Assembly: GCA_938084055.1 (NCBI GenBank)
Contig: CALKDK010000014.1
Coordinates: forward strand, 19,352-83,351
Direction: 5' to 3'
Source: an uncultured Luminiphilus sp.
GTDB taxonomy: Bacteria > Pseudomonadota > Gammaproteobacteria > Pseudomonadales > Halieaceae
DNA length: 64,000 bases
Below are positions 19,385-27,172 of this stretch, piece after piece (the first letter of the stretch is position 1; the number at the start of each line of letters is the position of its first letter). The notes below the pieces were generated by a model. It saw nothing but the letters and a program-made list of their open reading frames with translations. It made no database searches and was not told where the DNA came from. Made by a program: the position numbers and the translations under genes.

Positions 19385-21070
19385 ATGCCCACCGATATTG
19401 AAATTGCACAGGCAGCAATACCCAAGCCCATTGCAGACATCGCAGCGGGTCTCTCGATTCCCGATGAGGCTCTTGAGCCTTACGGCCGAACCAAAGCCAA
19501 AATCAATCTCAACTGGTTGTTGGAGCAGCCGGTTCGCCAGTCAGCTCGAATGGTTTTGGTAACTGCAGTCAGTCCAACGCCGTCGGGTGAGGGCAAAACC
19601 ACCACAACTGTGGGTCTGGGTGATGCCCTTCGTCACATCGGTAAAGATGCCATGATTTGCCTGAGGGAACCCTCTCTGGGTCCCGTATTTGGTATGAAGG
19701 GTGGAGCGGCCGGTGGTGGCTATGCCCAGGTCATCCCTATGGAGGACATCAACCTGCACTTTAACGGCGACCTCCACGCCATCAGCGTGGCAAACAATCT
19801 GCTCGCCGCACTCATTGACAATCACATTCACCATGGCAATACCTTGGGTATCGATGTGCGGCGTGTCACCTGGAAACGCGTGCTGGATATGAACGATCGA
19901 GCGCTGCGGGACATCACCGTTGGCATGGGCGGCGTGGGAAATGGTTACCCGAGACAGGATGGCTTCGATATTGTCGTCGCCTCGGAAATCATGGCCATTT
20001 TTTGCCTGGCTACAGACCTTGCCGACCTCAAGGCGCGTATCGGGCGGATTGTGGTGGGGTATACCCGGGAGAAGCAACCGGTCCGAGCGAGCGATCTCAA
20101 GGCTGAAGGCGCACTCACTGCCGTGCTCAAGGACGCACTGTCGCCCAATCTGGTGCAGACGCTGGAAGGGACACCAGCGTTTGTTCACGGCGGACCCTTC
20201 GCAAATATTGCTCATGGTTGTAATAGCGTTATCGCAACAACCGGTGCTCTGCGACTCACTGACTATGTTGTTACAGAGGCGGGATTCGGTGCAGATTTGG
20301 GCGCCGAAAAATTCATCGATATAAAATGTCGGTCTTCGAATCTCAGGCCGTCGGTGGCAGTTCTGGTAGCAACGATCCGTGCCCTGAAATTTCATGGGGG
20401 TGTTGCCAAGGAGGATTTGAATACTGAGGACCTCGACGCCCTCGCTGCGGGCATGGTCAACCTGGAGCGTCATGTTACGAATATTCGTGATCACTACGGC
20501 GTCACGCCCATCGTTTCGATCAACCAGTTCGTGTCGGACACCGATGCTGAACTTGCTTTACTGGTTGAGCGGGTAGAGGCTATGGGAATCCGGATCGCTG
20601 TTGCCAGCCATTGGGCCAATGGCGGCGCAGGGGCTACAGAACTCGCGCACATGGTGGCCGAGGCCTGTGATGCCGATGAGCGGTCGGCGAGCAGCGGGCA
20701 TGACACATTTGTCTATCCGGACTCGGCATCACTGCTTGCCAAGATCGACGCTGTAGCGACCAAGATTTATGGGGCCAGTGAGGTGACTGCCAGCAGTAAG
20801 GTCCGCAACCGGCTTCACGAGCTTGAGAATGAAGGTTACGGCGCCATGCCCGTGTGTATCGCAAAGACGCCCTATTCCTTCTCTACTGATGCCCAACTCC
20901 GGGGAGCACCCTCTGGTCATGTCATGGATATCCGTGAGGTGAGACTCTCAGTGGGTGCTGGGTTTGTAGTCGCAGTGTGCGGCGATGTCATGACCATGCC
21001 GGGACTACCCAAAGTGCCCGCGAGTGAGAATATCGATGTTGTTAATGGTCAGGTAACAGGCCTTTTTTGA
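19385..21070 (+). CDS. fhs: Formate-tetrahydrofolate ligase
   Basis: A 561-residue enzyme, the usual length for the monofunctional ligase. The ATP site [18 protein letters not shown] begins near residue 64, and [20 protein letters not shown] near 98 is a family signature. It interconverts formate, ATP and tetrahydrofolate with 10-formyl-THF in the cytoplasm. Next to fdhD and the fds genes, it is likely used either to release formate (with ATP gain) from C1 units coming off methyl donors, or to load formate onto folate. The ATG at 19385 has AAGGA about ten bases upstream. The next gene overlaps its stop by one base. Confidence 0.95.
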   Translation: MPTDIEIAQAAIPKPIADIAAGLSIPDEALEPYGRTKAKINLNWLLEQPVRQSARMVLVTAVSPTPSGEGKTTTTVGLGDALRHIGKDAMICLREPSLGPVFGMKGGAAGGGYAQVIPMEDINLHFNGDLHAISVANNLLAALIDNHIHHGNTLGIDVRRVTWKRVLDMNDRALRDITVGMGGVGNGYPRQDGFDIVVASEIMAIFCLATDLADLKARIGRIVVGYTREKQPVRASDLKAEGALTAVLKDALSPNLVQTLEGTPAFVHGGPFANIAHGCNSVIATTGALRLTDYVVTEAGFGADLGAEKFIDIKCRSSNLRPSVAVLVATIRALKFHGGVAKEDLNTEDLDALAAGMVNLERHVTNIRDHYGVTPIVSINQFVSDTDAELALLVERVEAMGIRIAVASHWANGGAGATELAHMVAEACDADERSASSGHDTFVYPDSASLLAKIDAVATKIYGASEVTASSKVRNRLHELENEGYGAMPVCIAKTPYSFSTDAQLRGAPSGHVMDIREVRLSVGAGFVVAVCGDVMTMPGLPKVPASENIDVVNGQVTGLF

Positions 21071-21909
21071 TGCCGGTCCATGCCACCGATCCCCGGCCAA
21101 TGTTGCGCATCAATAACGTGACCGCAACCGGTTCGTCCCCTATCGATCAATTTGATCGCGTTGTGGTCGAGGCTCCACTTGCCATCTCAGTTGATCAGCA
21201 GACTTTACTCACCACCATGCGTACCCCAGGTCACGATGAAGAACTGGCGGCCGGGTGGTTGCTGAGTGAGGCGAACGTAGGGGCGCCGGCCGACATCGTC
21301 AGTATCGAGCGCGTCGGGGCATCGGAACTGCAGCAGTGGGGCGTTGATGATGCCGTGGACACCATCCTGGCAGAGCTGGCACCCGGTATTGAGCCGCCCA
21401 AGCCCAGGGCCTACCTGACGTCCACCTCCTGTGGGATTTGCAGTAGTGATGTGCTCAACACGACACCCAGTCCCAAGGTGCCGTTGCACAGTGATGACTG
21501 GTCAGTTACACCCCAGGCAGCCCATGATTTAATAAGTGGCATGCGACAACAGCAGAAAATGTTCGACCTGACCGGTTCACTCCATGCCGCAGCCCTCGCG
21601 AGCCCGTACCACCAAATACAAGTCGTTCGCGAGGATGTCGGGCGGCACAATGCGGTAGATAAGGTCTTCGGGACAGCCCTTCTGGAGGGTAATTTCCCGC
21701 TATCTGATCACCTCCTTGTGGTCAGCGGTCGCGTTTCCTACGAAATTGTGGCAAAAGCACTCAGCGCATGCGTGGCAGGGATTATAGCGGTATCGGGTCC
21801 GACGACCCTCGCCGTAGATCTGGCGAGGGCACACGGCATGGTCTTGATTGGTTTCACCCGGGATGATCGAATGAACGTTTACTCGGGCAAGGAGCGGGTG
21901 GAACTGTGA
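21070..21909 (+). CDS. fdhD: Formate dehydrogenase accessory sulfurtransferase FdhD
   Basis: A 279-residue protein of the FdhD family, which moves sulfur from a cysteine desulfurase to the bis-MGD cofactor so that formate dehydrogenase becomes active. The functional CxxC loop is TSTSCGICSSDVL near residues 115-125. REDVGRHNAVDKV and VSGRVSYEIVAKA are family segments. I use the ATG at 21070, which overlaps the fhs stop as TGATG, in preference to the TTG one codon earlier. It precedes fdsG by an overlap of four bases. Role and identity are secure by motif and by context. Confidence 0.95.
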   Translation: MPVHATDPRPMLRINNVTATGSSPIDQFDRVVVEAPLAISVDQQTLLTTMRTPGHDEELAAGWLLSEANVGAPADIVSIERVGASELQQWGVDDAVDTILAELAPGIEPPKPRAYLTSTSCGICSSDVLNTTPSPKVPLHSDDWSVTPQAAHDLISGMRQQQKMFDLTGSLHAAALASPYHQIQVVREDVGRHNAVDKVFGTALLEGNFPLSDHLLVVSGRVSYEIVAKALSACVAGIIAVSGPTTLAVDLARAHGMVLIGFTRDDRMNVYSGKERVEL

Positions 21910-22397
21910 CACACCCCGATAGTGACAGCCCAGGGCTGAGACAAACCATTCTCTCGCTGGCCGAGCCCATAGTGGCGACTGAAGCAGGCCCAGTATTACT
22001 GTGTCTTCAAAAAGTGCAGGCGCACTACGGGTATGTCCCCGAGGGATCGGTGTCCGTTATTGCTGAGGTCTGTAATTTGACCCGAGCTGATGTGCACGGC
22101 GTTTTGTCCTATTACAGCGATTTAAGGAAAACACCGCCCCCGAGGGTTCCCGTGCGCCTGTGTGCTGCGGAGGCATGTCAGGCCGTTGGTGGCAGGGCAC
22201 TTGCTAAAGCCTGGCGACAGGCCTGCGAGAGTGATCCAGAGCTTGCCGAGGATACTGGGATAGATGAACCGGTTTTCTGCCTTGGTAACTGTGCCCTGGG
22301 TCCAGCGGCCCTGGTTAACGACGAACTCCTGGGATGCGCGGATGTTGACCGGCTCAAAGCTGCCGTTGTCATTGCCCGGAGTAAGGTGGCGCTATGA
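21906..22397 (+). CDS. fdsG: NAD-dependent formate dehydrogenase gamma subunit (NuoE-like)
   Basis: A 163-residue thioredoxin-like [2Fe-2S] subunit. Cluster ligands are the Cys pair in RLCAAEACQAVGG and the pair in CLGNCALGPA. The N-terminal helices and the QAHYGYVPEGSVSVIAEV segment match NuoE/HoxE-type proteins. It passes electrons within the soluble FdsGBAD complex. It begins with GTG at 21906, overlapping fdhD by four bases, and overlaps fdsB by four bases. Confidence 0.92.
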   Translation: MTHPDSDSPGLRQTILSLAEPIVATEAGPVLLCLQKVQAHYGYVPEGSVSVIAEVCNLTRADVHGVLSYYSDLRKTPPPRVPVRLCAAEACQAVGGRALAKAWRQACESDPELAEDTGIDEPVFCLGNCALGPAALVNDELLGCADVDRLKAAVVIARSKVAL

Positions 22398-23983
22398 GTA
22401 TCTGGTTCGTACCGCGTGACGCAGCCGCCCGATCCGTTGGCGCAGACCAGATCGCCGAGGCATTGGAAGCCCAGGGGTTGGAAGTGGTGCGAACCGGGAG
22501 CAGGGGCCTGCTCTGGTTGGAACCTTTGGTGGAGCGGGCTGACTCCAGAGATGGTGTTCGTGTGGGCTGGGGCAACGTCAGGGCGAGCGATGTGACGGCA
22601 TGCCTCCCTGAAGAGTCTGATGAGTCCTACCTCGGGGAAGTTGAGCAATTAGACTACCTGGCCTGTCAGGATCGCTGGATCTACCAGCGTGTCGGTGTGA
22701 TCGACCCTGTCGATCCTGCGGATTTTATTGCCCATGGTGGTTTGTCCGGATTGAGACGCGCCCTCGATATGAGCCCTGATGCCGTTGTGGATGAGGTCTT
22801 TGAGTCGGGCCTGCGCGGTCGTGGTGGCGCCGGATTTCCAACCGGCATTAAATGGCGCACGGTTGCACAACAAAATCCTGCAGTCCATGCCGGTGATCCT
22901 GCCGATGCGCCGCGCCATAAATACATCTGTGTTAATGCCGACGAGGGAGACAGCGGTACCTTTGCCGACCGTATGCTTATGGAAGGCGACCCTTTTTGCC
23001 TGCTTGAGGGCATGGCCATTGCGGCCCATGCCGTGGGTGCTGACCTTGGCATCGTTTACCTGCGTTCCGAGTATCCTGCGGCTATCGCAGTGCTTACAGA
23101 GGCCATCATCAAGGCTCGGGAGTTGGGTTGGCTGGGTCAGGGTATACTGGGTTCGGACTGTAATTTTGACGTCACGATCCGTGTGGGTGCGGGCTCCTAC
23201 GTCTGCGGTGAAGAAACAGCCATGCTGGAGAGTTTGGAAGGCCGTAGGGGCATGGTCCGCGCGAAGCCTCCCCTGCCAGCTATAGAGGGGTTGTTTGGTA
23301 CCCCTACGGTTATCAACAACGTCCTTACCATAGCCAGCGTACCCTCCATACTCGCGCGTGGTGCAGAGGCATACGCGGCACTGGGTGAAGAGCGCTCCCG
23401 GGGGACACAGGTATTCCAGCTTGCGGGCAATATCGCCCGGGGCGGTATTGTAGAAGTGGCTTTTGGTATTTCTGCGCGGGAGTTGGTGCTGGAACTTGGG
23501 CAGGGCACGCGTTCGGGTCGTCCACTGAGGGCGGTGCAGATCGGTGGTCCACTGGGTGCTTATTTGCCGGCCGATGCATTGAATATACCGATGGCCTACG
23601 AGTCTCTGGCCGCGGCGGGTGCCATGTTGGGCCACGGTGGTCTGGTAGTATTCGATGATACGGTTGATATGGCGGAACAGGCGCGCTTTGCCATGGAGTT
23701 CTGTGTCGAAGAGTCCTGTGGCAAATGTACACCCTGCAGGATTGGGGCAGTACGCGGTGTTGAAGTTATTGACGATCTGCTGGCGTCCGATGACCCTGCA
23801 GCGTCAGAGCGGCTGTTGCGGGATCTCTGTGATGTGATGACTCAGGGATCACTCTGTGCGATGGGGGGGCTGACCCCGCAGCCGGTCTTGAGTGCTCTGG
23901 ATCAGTTTCCGGAAGATTTTAGGGTTGGGGGCGGTGTGCAATCTCCTGCAACCCGGGGAGTGAGTCATGAACAAGCCAATTGA
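22394..23983 (+). CDS. fdsB: NAD-dependent formate dehydrogenase beta subunit (NuoF-like)
   Basis: A 529-residue subunit with an N-terminal thioredoxin-like part (about 1-120) fused to a NuoF-type domain. GLRGRGGAGFPTGIKW (near 137) is the NADH/FMN-binding loop, VCGEETAMLESLEGRRG the second flavin segment, and ESCGKCTPCRIG (near 438) plus a later Cys forms the [4Fe-4S] site. It reduces NAD+ with electrons from formate. It overlaps fdsG by four bases and fdsA by 17 bases. Confidence 0.93.
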   Translation: MSIWFVPRDAAARSVGADQIAEALEAQGLEVVRTGSRGLLWLEPLVERADSRDGVRVGWGNVRASDVTACLPEESDESYLGEVEQLDYLACQDRWIYQRVGVIDPVDPADFIAHGGLSGLRRALDMSPDAVVDEVFESGLRGRGGAGFPTGIKWRTVAQQNPAVHAGDPADAPRHKYICVNADEGDSGTFADRMLMEGDPFCLLEGMAIAAHAVGADLGIVYLRSEYPAAIAVLTEAIIKARELGWLGQGILGSDCNFDVTIRVGAGSYVCGEETAMLESLEGRRGMVRAKPPLPAIEGLFGTPTVINNVLTIASVPSILARGAEAYAALGEERSRGTQVFQLAGNIARGGIVEVAFGISARELVLELGQGTRSGRPLRAVQIGGPLGAYLPADALNIPMAYESLAAAGAMLGHGGLVVFDDTVDMAEQARFAMEFCVEESCGKCTPCRIGAVRGVEVIDDLLASDDPAASERLLRDLCDVMTQGSLCAMGGLTPQPVLSALDQFPEDFRVGGGVQSPATRGVSHEQAN

Positions 23984-26765
23984 AGTTGACATAGCAGACC
24001 TCGATCTGGGTACGCCTCTCAGGCTGTCGGACAGCACGGTCACCGTTCTCATTGATGGGACGCCCATAGCGGTGCCAGCCGGGACCTCCGTAATGCGCGC
24101 GGCCAGCCTGGCGGGCACGCAAATTCCCAAACTGTGCGCAACTGACAGTCTTGATGCCTTTGGTTCCTGTCGTATGTGTCTGGTTGAGATCGAGGGCCGC
24201 AAGGGCACGCCCGCGTCCTGTACGACACCCTGCGAGGACGGTATGTCTGTCAAAACCCAGACTCCGCGACTGGACAAGTTGCGCAAGGGGGTGATGGAAC
24301 TCTATATCTCAGACCATCCGCTGGACTGTCTCACTTGCTCAGCCAATGGTGACTGCGAACTTCAGGATACAGCCGGAGCCGTTGGGTTGCGTTCAGTACG
24401 CTATTCCCCGGCTGGAGCGAATCACCTTGATGCGGGCACGGATAGCTCCAACCCTTATTTCAGTTTTGACGCCAGCAAATGCATTGTCTGCAGCCGCTGC
24501 GTCAGGGCCTGTTCGGAAGTGCAGGGAACGTTCGCTTTGACCATCGCGGGACGCGGCTTTGATTCAAAAGTGTCGCCAAGTGAGGAAAATGCTTTTCTGG
24601 ACAGTGAATGCGTATCCTGCGGTGCCTGTGTCCAGGCCTGTCCCACGGCTACCCTGCAAGAGACCCGCGTCATTGACCTGGGTGTCCCGACAAGGAAGGT
24701 TAAGACGACCTGCGCTTATTGCGGTGTCGGGTGTTCCTTTGTTGCTGAACTGCGGGGTGATGAACTGGTCCGTATGGTGCCGGACAAGCAGGGTGGGGCC
24801 AACGAGGGCCACTCCTGCGTGAAGGGCCGCTTTGCCTGGGGGTATGCCACGCATGCCGATCGGATCACCCAGCCCATGATCAGGGACAGCATTGACAGCG
24901 AATGGCGGCCGGTTGAATGGTCGGAGGCCATCGCCTTCGCTGCCGATCGGTTCAGGGCTATCCAGAAGCAATACGGGATTGACGCTCTGGGCGGCATCAC
25001 GTCGTCCCGCTGTACCAACGAAGAGGTCTACGTCGTACAGAAAATGGTCCGTGCCGCACTGGGTACCAACAATGTCGATACCTGCGCCCGTGTCTGTCAC
25101 TCGCCCACCGGGTATGGTTTGAAGCAAACTTTTGGCACGAGCGCCGGTACTCAGGATTTTGCATCGGTACAAAAATCAGATGTGATTATGGTGATTGGTG
25201 CCAATCCCACCGATGCCCATCCCGTGTTTGGCTCACGAATGAAGAGACGGCTTCGACAGGGTGCAAAGCTGCTCGTCATCGATCCGCGTTCCATCGACCT
25301 GGTCCGCTCGCCCCACGTCAAGGCTACCGAGCACCTGCAACTGCAGCCCGGAACAAATGTCGCTGTGCTCAATGCCCTGGCGCATGTGATCGCTACCGAG
25401 GGCTGGGTTGATGAAGCCTTTGTTGCGGAACGCTGCGATACGGCCTCATTTGCCGCCTGGCGTCGCTTCATTGAGTTGCCGGAAAACAGCCCTGAGTCCC
25501 TTGCAGAAGTGACTGGCGTGTCTGCAGAGACCCTTCGCTCAGCAGCCGCTATCTACGCCCAGGCTGGCAACAGTGCCATCTATTACGGCCTCGGTGTTAC
25601 GGAGCATTCACAGGGCTCCACCATGGTGATGGCGATGGCTAATTTGGCTATGGCGACAGGTAACATCGGTCGTGATGGTGTGGGGGTCAACCCCCTTCGA
25701 GGCCAGAACAACGTGCAGGGCGCCTGTGATATGGGCTCCTTCCCCCACGAATTCAGTGGTTATCGCCATGTTTCTGATGATGCGGCCCGGGAGCTGTTCT
25801 CAGCGTTGTGGGGCGTCGGCTTACGTAAGGATCCTGGCTTACGGATACCGAATATGCTCGATGCGGCGGTTTCGGGTCAGTTTCGGGGCATTTACATCCA
25901 GGGCGAGGACATCGCCCAGTCTGACCCCAATTCCCAGCATGTTGAGGCTGCACTTAAAGCCATGGACTGTGTGGTAGTGCAGGACCTGTTCCTCAACGAA
26001 ACATCAAAGTATGCCCATGTATTTTTGCCGGGTACTTCATTCCTCGAAAAAGATGGAACCTTTACCAACGCGGAGCGGCGAATAAACCGGGTCCGGCCTG
26101 TAGTGCCTCCGGCGTCAGGCTTATCGGAATGGCAGGTCACCTGCGCGCTTAGTGCGGCCATGGGCTATCCCATGGATTATGCCAGTGCCTCGGAGATCAT
26201 GGACGAAATTGCCGCGCTGACGCCCACCTTTAAAGGGGTCTCCTTCGAACTTCTTGACGCGCTTGGCAGCGTGCAATGGCCCTGTAACGAACAGGCGCCT
26301 GAGGGGACCCCCATAATGCATGCCCAGCGTTTTGTGCGCGGGCAGGGACAATTCGTTACAACCCCCTATGTGCCTACCGATGAGCGGTCCACGCGCAAAT
26401 TCCCATTGCTATTGACGACTGGAAGAATCCTCAGCCAGTACAACGTGGGAGCGCAAACCCGTCGCACGGCTAACTCTGTCTGGCATGCCGAGGACATCCT
26501 GGAGATTCATGAATCTGATGCCGAATTGCGGGGTGTTGCCCAGGGTGACTGGGTTGAGGTCTCCAGTCGCGCAGGCAGTACCCGTATGCGAGCGCACATC
26601 AGCGACGACATCCCGGCCGGTGTTGTGTACACCACCTTCCACCATCCGGTGAGTGGCACCAACGTGATCACCACAGATAACTCTGATTGGGCGACCAACT
26701 GTCCCGAATACAAGGTCACTGCAGTACAGATAAGGCCGTCTGCAAGTGCGGCAGCGCCAGCATGA
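23967..26765 (+). CDS. fdsA: NAD-dependent formate dehydrogenase alpha subunit (catalytic)
   Basis: A 932-residue molybdenum subunit. Order of domains: N-terminal [2Fe-2S] ferredoxin (Cys in LCATD, SCRMC, SCTTPC), a His-Cys3 [4Fe-4S] motif (HPLDCLTCSANGDC), two ferredoxin clusters (CIVCSRCVRAC and CVSCGACVQAC), then the FdhF-like core with its own cluster (CAYCGVGC, GHSCVKG). The Mo ligand is Cys377, followed by His378 (ARVCHSPTG), not selenocysteine. It oxidises formate to CO2 and sends electrons to FdsB. Stop and next start overlap as ATGA, so the small delta subunit is translationally coupled. Confidence 0.95.
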   Translation: MNKPIEVDIADLDLGTPLRLSDSTVTVLIDGTPIAVPAGTSVMRAASLAGTQIPKLCATDSLDAFGSCRMCLVEIEGRKGTPASCTTPCEDGMSVKTQTPRLDKLRKGVMELYISDHPLDCLTCSANGDCELQDTAGAVGLRSVRYSPAGANHLDAGTDSSNPYFSFDASKCIVCSRCVRACSEVQGTFALTIAGRGFDSKVSPSEENAFLDSECVSCGACVQACPTATLQETRVIDLGVPTRKVKTTCAYCGVGCSFVAELRGDELVRMVPDKQGGANEGHSCVKGRFAWGYATHADRITQPMIRDSIDSEWRPVEWSEAIAFAADRFRAIQKQYGIDALGGITSSRCTNEEVYVVQKMVRAALGTNNVDTCARVCHSPTGYGLKQTFGTSAGTQDFASVQKSDVIMVIGANPTDAHPVFGSRMKRRLRQGAKLLVIDPRSIDLVRSPHVKATEHLQLQPGTNVAVLNALAHVIATEGWVDEAFVAERCDTASFAAWRRFIELPENSPESLAEVTGVSAETLRSAAAIYAQAGNSAIYYGLGVTEHSQGSTMVMAMANLAMATGNIGRDGVGVNPLRGQNNVQGACDMGSFPHEFSGYRHVSDDAARELFSALWGVGLRKDPGLRIPNMLDAAVSGQFRGIYIQGEDIAQSDPNSQHVEAALKAMDCVVVQDLFLNETSKYAHVFLPGTSFLEKDGTFTNAERRINRVRPVVPPASGLSEWQVTCALSAAMGYPMDYASASEIMDEIAALTPTFKGVSFELLDALGSVQWPCNEQAPEGTPIMHAQRFVRGQGQFVTTPYVPTDERSTRKFPLLLTTGRILSQYNVGAQTRRTANSVWHAEDILEIHESDAELRGVAQGDWVEVSSRAGSTRMRAHISDDIPAGVVYTTFHHPVSGTNVITTDNSDWATNCPEYKVTAVQIRPSASAAAPA

Positions 26766-26992
26766 TGCTGGATTATACGCAGCAGCATTTGGTAAAAATG
26801 GTCAACCAGATCGCGAGTAATGTCCCGTTGCGGGAGGATGTTGCGGGTCAGATTGTCGACCACGTAACCCGATTTTGGACGCCAACCATGTGTGCTGACT
26901 TAACTCAGATTGGTCGCGATCAGCCCGAGATCCTCGCTGCTGAGGTGCATGCTGCTCTGGCACTTCTCGAGACATCAACAGCCGGGGCCTGA
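26762..26992 (+). CDS. fdsD: Formate dehydrogenase delta subunit
   Basis: A 76-residue protein with the family's LVKMVNQIASNVP start and a later VDHVTRFWTPTM segment, as in FdsD of other soluble formate dehydrogenases. It is a small assembly or stability subunit without cofactor motifs. The ATG at 26762 overlaps the fdsA stop; another ATG follows immediately at 26765. Longer upstream readings of the same frame would lie inside fdsA and I reject them. Confidence 0.88.
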   Translation: MMLDYTQQHLVKMVNQIASNVPLREDVAGQIVDHVTRFWTPTMCADLTQIGRDQPEILAAEVHAALALLETSTAGA

Positions 26993-27172
26993 GGGTTGGG
27001 CGGCTGCGGGTGGTTGGCTGATTTGGCCGTGGCATGTTGGGATTTTGAAGATCGGGCCATGACGCTTTTAGGCGATTAAATGTCGCTAACAAAACAGCGC
27101 TCTGCAGTGAAAAGGCGCCAAATTTCACCCGATAAAAGTGACCTGAATTGAGAGATTTCTGAGGAACCACCC

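Noticed and set aside
19541..20494. Long minus-strand frame opposite fhs
   Set aside because: The plus strand is an unmistakable formate-THF ligase; the antisense frame has no domain.
22649..23635. Long minus-strand frame opposite fdsB
   Set aside because: Shadow of the NuoF-like gene; Arg/His/Thr-rich with no family features.
23967..26765. Selenocysteine in the formate dehydrogenase
   Set aside because: Residue 377 is encoded by TGT (Cys) and no in-frame TGA occurs.
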